Assembly: GCA_964399545.1 (NCBI GenBank)
Contig: CAYNRG010000001.1
Coordinates: 310,001-374,000, forward strand
Direction of reading: 5' to 3'
Length of the DNA stretch: 64,000 nt
Source of the DNA: CAYNRG01 sp964399545
Lineage (GTDB): Bacteria > Bacillota_I > Bacilli_A > Erysipelotrichales > Erysipelotrichaceae
In this document: positions 52,366 to 61,833 of the stretch, piece after piece
Numbering within the stretch: the first letter of the stretch is position 1
Layout of the letters: each line of letters begins with the position of its first letter
The notes under the pieces: model-generated
Databases searched by the model: none
The model's input: only the letters and a program-made list of their open reading frames with translations
Told to the model about the DNA's origin: nothing
Made by a program: the position numbers and the translations under genes

Positions 52366-53403
52366 ATGATTTTTACTACGTTAACTAGTTTTGAATTTAA
52401 TGAATTTGCAAAAATTCATCCAGATAACTCTATTTTTCAATCTACTTCTTGGTGTAGAGTTAAATCCAATTGGACACCTCTTTATATAGGGGTTAAAGAT
52501 CAAGGAGCATTAATTGCTGGATGCGTATTTTTATTGCGCGAACTTCCTTTAGGGTTTAAATTAGCTTATTCTCCGCGAGGACCTTTGTTAGATTTTGAGA
52601 AACCTGAACTTGTTCAATTCTTTTTTACACATTGCCGAAAAGAATTAAGAAAACATCGTGTAATATTAGGTAAGTTTGATCCAAATATTATAATAAATGA
52701 CCTACCCTTAAGTGAAAAAGATCAAGTTCCGTCTAAACAACTTAGCTCCTTAACAAAATTGCTTAGTAAAAATCGTTGTCGACACTTAGGATATACTTTA
52801 TCTTTAAAACAAACTATTCAACCACGAATTCAGCTCTCTTTTCCAATCACTCCCGATATCGATGAACAAATTCCGACAAAAACAAAAAAGAAAATTCGAA
52901 GCTGTCTTAAAAAAGGAGTAGTTATCAAAGAAGAAATCACTCCTGAATCATTGGCAACCATGGTAGAATATACTCAAAATCGCCATCATATCAAACTTCG
53001 GAATAGCAATTATTTTAAATCTATTCTAGAAAATTTTCAAGAAAATTCTTGTGTTCTTTCTGCATATTTAGATGATTTACTGATTAGTTCTTGTTTAGTT
53101 GTGAGATGTAATAAAACTACAGAAATTCTATATTCCGGATATCATGATGATTATCGAAAGACAGATTCTACTTACTTATTGAGATATCACGCCATTCAAT
53201 GGGGACAAAAACACGGATGTTCACAATTTAATTTCGGTGGTGTAGAAGGAACACTCGATGATGGATTATTCATGTTTAAATCAAGCTTTAATCCTCACAT
53301 TCAGGTTTATATTGGAGAATTCGACCTCTATACCTATCCTTTCTTAAGCGTTTTAGCGAGCCACTTTTTCCCTGTTTTGAAATCTAAAATTTCCATAGGA
53401 TAG
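52366..53403 (+). CDS. FemABX family peptidyltransferase
   Basis: Fem proteins add amino acids from charged tRNA to lipid II, building peptidoglycan cross-bridges. The 345-residue protein has the paired GNAT-like layout: IFQSTSWCRVK and LAYSPRGPLLDFE in the first half, KTKKKIRSCLKKGVVIKEE in the middle, and GYHDDYRKTDSTYLLRYHAI with FNFGGVEGTL in the second. It looks closer to FemX/MurM than FemA/B, which carry a longer coiled-coil arm. Amino acid and position are unknown. It lies after gltX, which is interesting because the family uses aminoacyl-tRNA. Confidence 0.87.
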   Translation: MIFTTLTSFEFNEFAKIHPDNSIFQSTSWCRVKSNWTPLYIGVKDQGALIAGCVFLLRELPLGFKLAYSPRGPLLDFEKPELVQFFFTHCRKELRKHRVILGKFDPNIIINDLPLSEKDQVPSKQLSSLTKLLSKNRCRHLGYTLSLKQTIQPRIQLSFPITPDIDEQIPTKTKKKIRSCLKKGVVIKEEITPESLATMVEYTQNRHHIKLRNSNYFKSILENFQENSCVLSAYLDDLLISSCLVVRCNKTTEILYSGYHDDYRKTDSTYLLRYHAIQWGQKHGCSQFNFGGVEGTLDDGLFMFKSSFNPHIQVYIGEFDLYTYPFLSVLASHFFPVLKSKISIG

Positions 53404-53476
53404 ATAAATAGTCAAATTTTTCTACCTTAATGGTAATCAACTATCTTGTCACAATCTTTTCAAAATTTCACATCAA

Positions 53477-53505
53477 AACCGACCTCATTTATAGGTCGGT
53501 TTTTT
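53477..53505 (+). terminator. Intrinsic terminator after the FemX-like gene
   Basis: AACCGACCT (53477-53485) pairs perfectly with AGGTCGGTT (53493-53501), followed by six T. On the minus strand four T follow the same hairpin, so it may also stop transcription of the converging hydrogenase operon. Confidence 0.92.
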
Positions 53506-53587
53506 CAGCTTATTTTTTCTAACTCTATTTAAATTTTACTCATATACATAAGACTTGAGTAATCCTTGCATTTTCAAATCAGACTTA

Positions 53588-55342
53588 TCACTTAAACTTC
53601 GCTTTCCTGTTATAAGTTGTATGCAAAATTTCGTGAGCTTGATGTGAACCAGGATATTCAAAGAATTTTTCATACAATTCTTGAATTTGCTTGTTTTCGT
53701 GGGATTTTCGCACATTACATCCCCTATCCTCTGTATATAAAGTCTGAGCGCGCAATTCTCTAAAATCTTTTCTATTCCTCGCATTTTTCAATACCGATGA
53801 AATAACTGGTTGCCCTCCACCATTAATACAGCCACCAGGACATCCCATTATTTCAATAAAATGATATTTAGATGTTCCATCTTTAATTTGATCTAACAAT
53901 ACCTTTGCATTTATCATTCCGCTTGCTACAGCAATATGGATATCTGAACCATTAATACTCAGAGTTGACTCTTTTATTCCTTTCATTCCTCGCACTTCTT
54001 CAAAATCCAAATTATTTAATTCTTTTTTCTCTAAAACTTCTTTGACAGTACGAAGAGCAGCCTCCATAACACCGCCACTTGCTCCAAAAATAACTCCAGC
54101 TCCTGAATATTCACCAAACATATCTTGATCAAACTCTTCATCTGGGAGATTATTGAAATCAATACCATACATTTTAATCAGTCGTGCACATTCTTTTGTA
54201 GTTAAAACAGTATCCACATCTTGAAGGCCATTAGCCTTATTTTCTGGACGAATAATTTCAGCCTTTTTTGCTGTACATGGCATAATCGAAACTACATAAA
54301 TATCTCGCGGATCTATTCCTTTAATTTTTGCGTAATAACTTTTTAGAGCAGCTCCAAGCATCATATGTGGACTTTTACAACTACTTAAATGTTCTAATAA
54401 ATCTGGATATTCAAATTCAATGTAGCGCACCCAACCAGGAGAACAAGAAGTGATCATGGGTAATGTTCCGTTTTCTTGAATGCGATGAATAAATTCAGTT
54501 CCTTCTTCCATAATTGTTAAATCTGCACCAAAATTTGTGTCATAAACTCGGTGAAATCCAACTCTTCTTAATGCTGCAGCCATTTTTCCTGTAGTTCTAG
54601 TTCCAATTGGGTAACCAAATTCTTCTCCTAAAGCTGCTCGAACCGCTGGAGCAGTCTGAACAATAACATGCTTTGTTGGATTATTAAGCGCCTGTACTAC
54701 TTTGTGAATTTCTTCCTTTTCACTCAAGGCACCTACTGGACAAACGGTAATACATTGACCACATTGAATACAATTTACATCATCAAAACTTTTATCAAAA
54801 ACTGGTCCAACTTTAGTTAAAAATCCTCGTCCTTCATAATTCAAGATTCCAAGTCCTTGAAATTTTTTACATGCGTTAATACATCTACCGCATAAAACAC
54901 ATTTACTAGTATCACGAACAATTCCAGTTGAAGCATCATCAAATGTAGCAGGACTGTATTCTCCATCAAATTGATTTTCTCGAATATTTAATTCTGAAGC
55001 TAATGTTTGAAGCTCACACTTTTGGTTTCGACTACAGCTTAAACAATTTTTATTATGATTAGACATCAATAACTCTACTGAGTTACGCCTTCCCTCTATT
55101 GCTTTTTGTGAATGAGTCAAAACTTCCATTCCTGAGCGAACTGGATAATTACAGGATGCCGCTAAATTTTTAACGCCTTTAATTTCAACAAGGCATACTC
55201 TACATGCTCCTGATTTATTTAAATTTTTAAGATAACACAGTGTAGGTATTTTAACTCCCGCTTCTTGAGCAGCTTCGTAAATTGTTGTACCTTCTTCTAC
55301 TTGAACAGGAATTGAATTTATTTTTAAATTGATTAATGTCAT
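53588..55342 (-). CDS. hndD: FeFe hydrogenase catalytic subunit (HndD/HydA)
   Basis: Produces or oxidises H2. The 584-residue protein has, in order, a [2Fe-2S] ferredoxin domain (CYLKNLNKSGACRVC), a His-Cys [4Fe-4S] site (HNKNCLSCSRNQKC), two [4Fe-4S] motifs (CVLCGRCINACK, CIQCGQCITVCPVG), and the H-cluster domain with TSCSPGW, MPCTAKKAEI and GCPGGCINGGGQP, then a short C-terminal small-subunit-like part. All cluster ligands look intact. It follows NuoF- and NuoE-like genes, the layout of bifurcating or NAD(P)-linked trimeric hydrogenases. Confidence 0.95.
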   Translation of the reverse strand: MTLINLKINSIPVQVEEGTTIYEAAQEAGVKIPTLCYLKNLNKSGACRVCLVEIKGVKNLAASCNYPVRSGMEVLTHSQKAIEGRRNSVELLMSNHNKNCLSCSRNQKCELQTLASELNIRENQFDGEYSPATFDDASTGIVRDTSKCVLCGRCINACKKFQGLGILNYEGRGFLTKVGPVFDKSFDDVNCIQCGQCITVCPVGALSEKEEIHKVVQALNNPTKHVIVQTAPAVRAALGEEFGYPIGTRTTGKMAAALRRVGFHRVYDTNFGADLTIMEEGTEFIHRIQENGTLPMITSCSPGWVRYIEFEYPDLLEHLSSCKSPHMMLGAALKSYYAKIKGIDPRDIYVVSIMPCTAKKAEIIRPENKANGLQDVDTVLTTKECARLIKMYGIDFNNLPDEEFDQDMFGEYSGAGVIFGASGGVMEAALRTVKEVLEKKELNNLDFEEVRGMKGIKESTLSINGSDIHIAVASGMINAKVLLDQIKDGTSKYHFIEIMGCPGGCINGGGQPVISSVLKNARNRKDFRELRAQTLYTEDRGCNVRKSHENKQIQELYEKFFEYPGSHQAHEILHTTYNRKAKFK

Positions 55343-55348
55343 ATCTCA

Positions 55349-57241
55349 TTACCCCCTATCAATCGCTTGGAAGCGACAAGAATTAAAACATGCTCCACAT
55401 TGAATACACAATTCTTCATTGATAATATACGGTTCTTTTCCTGGGACACCTGTTATTGCACCTACAGGGCAATCTTTTTCACAAAGGCTACATTTTCTAC
55501 ATTTATCTGGATCAATTTTATAAGTCAGTAATGCTTTACATACTCCTGCAGGACATTTTTTATCAACAACATGTTTTTCATATTCCGATCTAAATAGAGA
55601 GAGTGTAGATAGAATTGGATTTGGTGCTGTTTGCCCTAAGCCACATAAGGAAGTTTCTTTAATTTTTAGACATAGCTCTTCCATTTGGCTAAGAAGCTCT
55701 ACAGTTCCCTCTCCTTTACAAATTTTTTCCAACATTTCCAATAACCTTTTTGTTCCAATTCGACATGGAGAGCATTTACCACAAGACTCTTCTACAATAA
55801 AGTCCATATAAAATCTTGCTACATCTACCATACAGTTATCTTCATCCAAAACAATCATTCCGCCAGATCCCATCATAGATCCCAGATCAATCAAATTATC
55901 AAAGTCAATGCCAACATCTAAGTGATCTTGAGTTAAACAGCCTCCTGATGGACCTCCTGTTTGAACTGCTTTAAATTTTTTATTATCTGGACAACCTCCA
56001 CCAATTTCATAAATAACTTCTCTCAATGTTGTTCCCATTGGAATTTCAACAAGTCCCGTATTGGTAATTTTTCCTCCAAGTGCAAATACTTTAGTTCCTT
56101 TTGACTTTTCAGTTCCAATACTAGAAAACCATGGTGATCCATAAAGAATAATTTGCGGAACATTAGCAAAAGTTTCAACATTATTAATAATTGTTGGTTT
56201 TCCCCAAACTCCTGAAACCGCTGGAAATGGTGGTTTTGATACAGGCATTCCCCTTTTTCCTTCTATAGACATGATTAAAGCTGTCTCTTCACCACAAACA
56301 AAAGCACCGGCACCTAGTCGAATTTCAATATCAAAGTTAAATCCTGCTCCTAAGATATCATCTCCTAATAGTCCAATTTCTTTCGCTTGATTCAGCGCTA
56401 TTTGCAATCGTTCTACAGCTATTGGATATTCAGCACGGATATATACATACCCCTTCTGTGCTCCAATAGCGTATCCTGTAATTGCCATGGCTTCTAATAC
56501 AGAATGTGGGTCTCCTTCTAAAATAGATCGATCCATAAACGCCCCTGGATCTCCTTCATCGGCATTACAAATAACATATTTTTCATCTTGTTCCTGATCA
56601 GCTGCAAACTGCCATTTCATACCTGTTGGAAATCCGCCTCCACCTCGGCCTCGTAACCCTGATGCTTTCACTTCATCTAAAACCTCTTGAGGATTCATTT
56701 CAACTAAGCATTTTGCTAATGCTAAATATCCATCTTTAGCAATATACTCTTCAATATCTTCTGGATTAATCACTCCACAATTCTTAAGTGCTATCCTTTT
56801 TTGTTTCGCATAAAAACTAATTTTATCAATATCCATAATTTTTTCTTGCGTTTTTTCGTCAATTTCAGTAATTTCTAAGCGCTCAACCTTTTTCCCTTGA
56901 ATCAAGTGTTCTGCAACAATTTCCTCAACATCTTCTACGCTTACATGGCAATAAAATGTTTTATCCGGATAGATTGCAATAATAGGACCTTTCTGACACA
57001 AACCAAAGCAACCTGTCTTTAAAACTTTTATCTCTTCACTCTTATTTCTTTCTTCAATAATCTTTCTAAACTCATCAATAATTAAATTAGAATTTGAAGA
57101 TGTACAACCAGTTCCTGCACAAACAAGTACATTTATTTTTTCTATCCCTCTTTCAGCGGTTGATTTGAGTTCTGGATCTCTCAATTGAATTTTAGAAATT
57201 ACTCTTTCCCGTAGTTGCTTTAACTCGGATATACTTTTCAC
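55349..57241 (-). CDS. hndC: Hydrogenase NAD(P)/FMN subunit (HndC/HydB, NuoF-like)
   Basis: The 630-residue protein has an N-terminal thioredoxin-like [2Fe-2S] domain (CAGTGCTSSN, CFGLCQKGP), the NuoF core with GLRGRGGGGFPTGMKW, NADEGDPGAFMDR and GAGAFVCGEETALI, the ESCGKCSPCRIGTKR cluster site, and two C-terminal [4Fe-4S] motifs (CRKCSLCEKDCPVGAI, CIQCGACFNSC). It is the flavin- and NAD-binding subunit where electron bifurcation is thought to occur. The start codon is GTG, placed by AAAGGAGG 7 bases upstream. Confidence 0.95.
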   Translation of the reverse strand: MKSISELKQLRERVISKIQLRDPELKSTAERGIEKINVLVCAGTGCTSSNSNLIIDEFRKIIEERNKSEEIKVLKTGCFGLCQKGPIIAIYPDKTFYCHVSVEDVEEIVAEHLIQGKKVERLEITEIDEKTQEKIMDIDKISFYAKQKRIALKNCGVINPEDIEEYIAKDGYLALAKCLVEMNPQEVLDEVKASGLRGRGGGGFPTGMKWQFAADQEQDEKYVICNADEGDPGAFMDRSILEGDPHSVLEAMAITGYAIGAQKGYVYIRAEYPIAVERLQIALNQAKEIGLLGDDILGAGFNFDIEIRLGAGAFVCGEETALIMSIEGKRGMPVSKPPFPAVSGVWGKPTIINNVETFANVPQIILYGSPWFSSIGTEKSKGTKVFALGGKITNTGLVEIPMGTTLREVIYEIGGGCPDNKKFKAVQTGGPSGGCLTQDHLDVGIDFDNLIDLGSMMGSGGMIVLDEDNCMVDVARFYMDFIVEESCGKCSPCRIGTKRLLEMLEKICKGEGTVELLSQMEELCLKIKETSLCGLGQTAPNPILSTLSLFRSEYEKHVVDKKCPAGVCKALLTYKIDPDKCRKCSLCEKDCPVGAITGVPGKEPYIINEELCIQCGACFNSCRFQAIDRG

Positions 57242-57273
57242 GTTTAATTCCTCCTTTATTCTATCTTTTCTAA

Positions 57274-57762
57274 TTATCCTTTTTCTGCTACTAAAATTTT
57301 TTCAACTAGACTAGCCACTGTTTTCCCTGCATCACTATTTCCATAGACTTTACCATCTAAAATAACAACAGGAGCTAATCCACAAGCACCTAGACACCTT
57401 GTTGCATCCAATGAAAATAGTCCATCTTCACTGGTTCCATTTACTTTAGCACCTGTCAGCGCTATAAGGTGATCAACAATATCTTGTGCTCCTTTAACAT
57501 AACAAGCTGTCCCCATGCATACATTAATAATATGTTTCCCCTTGGGTTCTGTCGTAAATTGGGTGTAAAATGTTACGACTCCATAAATTTCTGCAACAGA
57601 GTTTCCTGTCGCATCAGAAATCCATTCCATTGCCTCAAAAGGAATATATCCTAGTTCATGTTGAATATCGTGCAACATTAACTTTACAGGACCTGGGCTT
57701 TTCATATGAACTTCAATAATTTCTTTGATTCTTTGTTTCACATTAGCATTTAACCTTTCCAT
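57274..57762 (-). CDS. hndA: Hydrogenase [2Fe-2S] subunit (HndA/HydC, NuoE-like)
   Basis: A 162-residue thioredoxin-like ferredoxin with the NuoE ligand pattern: VCMGTACYVKG and ATRCLGACGLAPVV, giving four cysteines. It begins the hydrogenase gene set, with AAGGAGG before the ATG, 12 bases after the ABC permease gene, so all four are probably on one transcript. Confidence 0.95.
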   Translation of the reverse strand: MERLNANVKQRIKEIIEVHMKSPGPVKLMLHDIQHELGYIPFEAMEWISDATGNSVAEIYGVVTFYTQFTTEPKGKHIINVCMGTACYVKGAQDIVDHLIALTGAKVNGTSEDGLFSLDATRCLGACGLAPVVILDGKVYGNSDAGKTVASLVEKILVAEKG

Positions 57763-57774
57763 GTTATCCTCCTT

Positions 57775-58500
57775 CTATGATTGGTGCTTATTTATAAATT
57801 GATCAAAAACTAAATCAATTATAAAACAAATGAAAATAATGACTATCGTCCAAAAAAATAGATTCGCTGTATCTAAATTAATACGTGATAAATATAGTTG
57901 CTTTCCAATTCCTACTCGAACCTGCCCTAAAATTTCAGCCATTACAGAAACCTTTAGACCTAATCCTAATGTTATTTTACTAGTTTCTAGCATTGTAGGA
58001 ATCAGCATTGGTAAAGTCTTTGATTTAGTTGCTTCTAAAAAAGACTCTGGATAAATTTTTTCAATATCTTTTAATTCTTGCGACTCATTATCCATCGCAA
58101 AAAGAAAATTATTATAAAAAATTGGAAACAACACTAAAAAGCAAATAATCGATACACTCGCTTCTGAACCAAACCAAATTAAGGTAATTATGATATAGCT
58201 AATATTTGGTATTGATTTGGTAAGCACTTGAATAGGCTCAAACATCATCCTGAATTTAGAACTTTGATTAGAAAGTATCGACAATAGTAGCGCACTCAGA
58301 AATGAAATAAAGAAACCTTTTAATACTCGAAATAGAGTTGTTGCAGTTATGGTATAAAAGCTCAATTTGGAAAAATTAGTTATACTAAGAGAAAAAACTT
58401 CAATAGGATATGGAATTAAAATTTCATTTTGGATACTCATAGCTAAAAGCTGCCAAGCAAGTAACAAAGTAAGCCAAGTAAATACTTTTTCTTTTTTCAT
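57775..58500 (-). CDS. ABC transporter permease (SsuC/TauC type), orphan
   Basis: A 241-residue integral membrane protein with about six hydrophobic segments and the binding-protein-dependent permease pattern near 165-215 (TLPMLIPTMLETSKITLGLGLKVSVMAEILG), typical of permeases for sulfonates, nitrate or thiamine precursors. No ATPase or binding-protein gene is next to it, so its partners must be elsewhere and the substrate cannot be named. GGGGATAAG precedes the ATG. It is the first gene of the hydrogenase transcript. Confidence 0.82.
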   Translation of the reverse strand: MKKEKVFTWLTLLLAWQLLAMSIQNEILIPYPIEVFSLSITNFSKLSFYTITATTLFRVLKGFFISFLSALLLSILSNQSSKFRMMFEPIQVLTKSIPNISYIIITLIWFGSEASVSIICFLVLFPIFYNNFLFAMDNESQELKDIEKIYPESFLEATKSKTLPMLIPTMLETSKITLGLGLKVSVMAEILGQVRVGIGKQLYLSRINLDTANLFFWTIVIIFICFIIDLVFDQFINKHQS

Positions 58501-58532
58501 CTTATCCCCTTTTTTACAATTTACTTATTTTT

Positions 58533-58538
58533 ATTATA
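58533..58538 (-). promoter_or_regulatory. Probable promoter (-10) of the permease-hydrogenase operon
   Basis: TATAAT on the minus strand about 33 bases before the permease start, with no strong -35. The remainder of the gap to 58616 shows no riboswitch or gene that I can recognise. Confidence 0.5.
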
Positions 58539-58615
58539 GCATAAACATACGGGGTTTTATACAATTTAGCTTGCTTATTGGCAATTAGATATTTAACGTT
58601 GTTAGCTTTAAAATA

Positions 58616-58646
58616 CTTAAAAAACAGGGAATTCTTCCCTGTTTTA
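58616..58646 (-). terminator. Intrinsic terminator after nadE
   Basis: AAAACAGGGA (58621-58630) pairs with TCCCTGTTTT (58636-58645), and six T follow on the minus strand. Between it and the nadE stop a second, weaker inverted repeat (AGAGAAT about 58671, ATTCTCT about 58712) can be drawn. Confidence 0.88.
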
Positions 58647-58727
58647 CACAAAAAATTAAGAATAAGAAGAGAATTTAGAGGTTCCAAGCATCTTAACTAG
58701 TTCTCTCAATTATTCTCTAGACTTACT

Positions 58728-60527
58728 TTACTTTTCAAAAATTCCCTGAACTTCCCTAAAATCAGAACCAAATCCACCTTTACTTATTAAAACAATTGGA
58801 GGCATTTGTATTCTTTTAAAAACTGCTTTTTGAATTGTGGAAACAAACCACTCTAGGTCTTCCAAAAAAGATTTTTCATCGTCTAGCCCATAATATTTTA
58901 ACCACATTCCCGTCTCACTTTGGCTTAATTCTCCTGAATAATACATTTGCTTCACTTCATTTATTTGCCAAGCTGGATAGTTCATTAATTTTGTCAACAG
59001 CCAGTCATGATAAAACCATTTCATTGGATCAACTTGATTATCTCTTAGTTCTGCAGTTGGAGGTGTTTCCCAGAAAACTTTTCCATCTTTTAGCTGAGGT
59101 AGAAGGTTTAAAGGGACTGCTTCTTTTTCAAAATACTCATTCAATTGGTGACCTAACTCAAATAATTGAACTTTTGTGCAATCTCCAATTGGTGAAAAAA
59201 CACCGATTGAATCCCCGTATAATGTGCAATATCCTAAAGCAATTTCTAATTTATTGCCATTGTTAACAATAACTCCACCCTCTAAAGCAGCAAATGTTGA
59301 TAATAAATTCCCACGAACTCTAGCTTGAATATTTTCTAAAACAATTCCGTTATTCGCTCCCGAATAATCGTACTCTTTGGTGGTGCAAATTGTTGCATTC
59401 ACAATAGATTCAATATTTCCTTCACGAAATTCAATACCTAAATTCTGAGCAATCATTCGAGCGTTATCTTTTGTTTTCTCACTATTATATTGAGTCGCCA
59501 TATTGTATCCAATCACTCGTTCTTTTCCTAATGCTGCTACTAGAAGACTCGTTGTGATAGTACTATCTAAACCTCCAGACAACCCTACAATCCAGCGAAC
59601 TTTTTGATTAAACCATTGTTTATCAACTTCTTGACACGCATAAATTAATGCATGTAGCAATTTATTTTCTTTTTTTTCTGCTAAATCTTCTGTAGTAACA
59701 TCTTGAATTTTTAACTCTTCAGCAAATTGGTCATTACAGGAAATAACACAATTCCCTTTTTTATTATACAGAGAACTATTTCCATCAAAAAGACAAATTG
59801 TCTTTCCTGTATTCTGCATTCCAACAGCATTAACATATAAAAACAAAGGTATTTCTGCTTTATGGGCATAGCGATAAATTTGATTTTCACGAGAGCTTTC
59901 TTTTTCCAATGTCCATGGACTTGCAGAAATATTAATAATAATATCCACATCTTGTTTGATCAATAAACCTGTAACATCTACATCATAATCTGCACTCCAT
60001 AAATCTTCGCAAATTTGAATCCCTATCTTTTTATCCACCCCATTTACATTCAAAAGAAAAGGAACACATTCATGATTTTTTCCATTTCGCTTAGCTTTTT
60101 CCAATCCGCTTAAAAAATAGCGACTATCATCAAATACACTATAATTCGGCAATAAATGCTTAACATATATACCTTGTGATCCATCTAACCGCTGAACCCA
60201 GCTTTTATTCTGACAAAAATATGCTCCATTGTATTTAGCTACTCGACCATCATGCCCACAATAGTCCTTATCTACAACAATATTTCCATAAATAATTGCT
60301 ATTCCTTCTGATAGATTTTTTATTCTTTCATTGTATGATAGTAAAATCTCTACAAAATATTCATCATTGTATTTATCAGCTAAAAAGTAACCACTCACAC
60401 ACATTTCTGGAAAAACAATTAAGTCTGCTTGTTGATTCTTAGCTTCTGAAATCATACTCTCCATTTTTTCAAAGTTTACTTGTGGTTGTCCTGCTAAAAC
60501 CTTCATTTGTGCTATCGCAACTTTCAT
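58728..60527 (-). CDS. nadE: Glutamine-dependent NAD+ synthetase
   Basis: Makes NAD+ from nicotinic acid adenine dinucleotide with ammonia released from glutamine. The N-terminal nitrilase-type amidase has the Glu41-Lys-Cys triad in FPEMCVSGY, YVKHLLPNY and GIQICEDLW. The C-terminal synthetase domain has the P-loop GLSGGLDST and IQARVRGNLLSTFA. Length 599 fits the long bacterial type. It is a single gene between the purD terminator and its own. Confidence 0.96.
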   Translation of the reverse strand: MKVAIAQMKVLAGQPQVNFEKMESMISEAKNQQADLIVFPEMCVSGYFLADKYNDEYFVEILLSYNERIKNLSEGIAIIYGNIVVDKDYCGHDGRVAKYNGAYFCQNKSWVQRLDGSQGIYVKHLLPNYSVFDDSRYFLSGLEKAKRNGKNHECVPFLLNVNGVDKKIGIQICEDLWSADYDVDVTGLLIKQDVDIIINISASPWTLEKESSRENQIYRYAHKAEIPLFLYVNAVGMQNTGKTICLFDGNSSLYNKKGNCVISCNDQFAEELKIQDVTTEDLAEKKENKLLHALIYACQEVDKQWFNQKVRWIVGLSGGLDSTITTSLLVAALGKERVIGYNMATQYNSEKTKDNARMIAQNLGIEFREGNIESIVNATICTTKEYDYSGANNGIVLENIQARVRGNLLSTFAALEGGVIVNNGNKLEIALGYCTLYGDSIGVFSPIGDCTKVQLFELGHQLNEYFEKEAVPLNLLPQLKDGKVFWETPPTAELRDNQVDPMKWFYHDWLLTKLMNYPAWQINEVKQMYYSGELSQSETGMWLKYYGLDDEKSFLEDLEWFVSTIQKAVFKRIQMPPIVLISKGGFGSDFREVQGIFEK

Positions 60528-60550
60528 TAACTCACCGCTTTCTTACTTCC

Positions 60551-60556
60551 ATTATA
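60551..60556 (-). promoter_or_regulatory. Possible promoter (-10) of nadE
   Basis: TATAAT on the minus strand 23 bases before the nadE start, directly after the purD terminator hairpin; no good -35. Confidence 0.5.
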
Positions 60557-60558
60557 CA

Positions 60559-60587
60559 TGAAAAGTAGCAGAAATTCTGCTACTTTA
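60559..60587 (-). terminator. Intrinsic terminator of the purine operon
   Basis: A nearly perfect palindrome (AAAGTAGCAG with CTGCTACTTT) followed by T on the minus strand. The stem includes the purD stop codon. Confidence 0.85.
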
Positions 60588-61833
60588 TTCCTTTATTACC
60601 AATGTCTTTTCTGTAAAATAGAGATGGACAATTAATTTTATTGATTTCCGTATAAACACGACTTTGTGCCTCTTTCAAATTCTTTCCTTTATCTACAACA
60701 AATAGTACACGACCTCCTGTTGCGATTACCTCTCCATCTTTACTTGACGTTCCCATATGGAATATTGAAGAATGGCACTCCTCTATTCCTTTAATTACCG
60801 CACCTTTATTATAGCTTTCTGGATATCCTTCATTAGCCAAAACTACACCACAATAAAATTCTTCACTCCAATCCAATGCAATCTCTACTCCGGCCATTAC
60901 TGATTCAACTATCTCTAGTAAATCACTGTTCAAAGCTGGAAGTAATACCTCTGTTTCCGGATCACCAAACCTAACATTAAATTCGATGGTTTTAACTCCT
61001 TCCGAAGTCAACATACAACCACCATATAGAATACCAGTAAAAGGGCAACCCTCTTTAATCATTGCATCTGCCATTGGCTGCATAATCGTTTTAATTGCCT
61101 CATCAATGGATTTTTTAGAAATGTGCATTACCGGGGTATATGCTCCCATTCCTCCTGTATTTAATCCTTGATCATTATCAAATGCTCTTTTGTGATCTTG
61201 AGCAATTTGCATAGGAATTACTAAATCATGGTGAACAAATGCAAGTAGTGAAAATTCCTCACCATCTAAAAACTCTTCAATCACGACACTATTCCCCGCT
61301 GTTTGAAACAATTGATTACACATCATCTCTTCTAAAGAAGAAATAGCTTCTTCCATAGTTGTGGCAATCAGAACTCCTTTTCCAGCTGCTAAACCATCAG
61401 CTTTCAATACAATTGGCATACGTTGTTGAAGTAAATATGCTTTGGCTTTCTCAAAAGAATCAAAGCTTTCATAACTTGCAGTTGGAATATCATACTTTTT
61501 CATTAACGCCTTAGAAAAAACTTTTGAACCTTCTAATTGTGCTGCTGCTTTTGTGGGACCAAAGATAGTTAACCCATTTTTTTTAAATTCATCAACTATT
61601 CCTGCACATAAGTAAGTTTCAGGACCTACAAAGGATAAATCAATTTTTTCTTTTTTTACAAACTCGATTAACCTATCGAAATCTAATGGATCTATATCTA
61701 CTATTGTAGCCACATCGCTCATTCCAGGATTACCTGGGACTACAAATACTTCACTCACTTGATTTGATTGCTTAAATTTTGACGCAATAGCGTGCTCGCG
61801 TCCACCACTTCCCAAAACTAATATTTTTTTCAT
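60580..61833 (-). CDS. purD: Phosphoribosylamine-glycine ligase
   Basis: PurD makes GAR, the second step of purine synthesis. The 417-residue ATP-grasp protein begins KKILVLGSGGREHAIA and contains KADGLAAGKGVLIA, HKRAFDNDQGLNTGGMGAY and EFNVRFGDPETE. Its ATG overlaps the purH stop (TAATG). It is the last gene of the operon. Confidence 0.97.
   Translation of the reverse strand: MKKILVLGSGGREHAIASKFKQSNQVSEVFVVPGNPGMSDVATIVDIDPLDFDRLIEFVKKEKIDLSFVGPETYLCAGIVDEFKKNGLTIFGPTKAAAQLEGSKVFSKALMKKYDIPTASYESFDSFEKAKAYLLQQRMPIVLKADGLAAGKGVLIATTMEEAISSLEEMMCNQLFQTAGNSVVIEEFLDGEEFSLLAFVHHDLVIPMQIAQDHKRAFDNDQGLNTGGMGAYTPVMHISKKSIDEAIKTIMQPMADAMIKEGCPFTGILYGGCMLTSEGVKTIEFNVRFGDPETEVLLPALNSDLLEIVESVMAGVEIALDWSEEFYCGVVLANEGYPESYNKGAVIKGIEECHSSIFHMGTSSKDGEVIATGGRVLFVVDKGKNLKEAQSRVYTEINKINCPSLFYRKDIGNKGIK

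Noticed and set aside
53536..53784. 82-residue minus-strand frame
   Set aside because: Most of it lies in another frame of hndD, which is conserved there; no independent ribosome binding site or family pattern.
58835..59266. 143-residue plus-strand frame
   Set aside because: Antisense to the nadE synthetase domain, composition typical of a shadow frame, no start signals.
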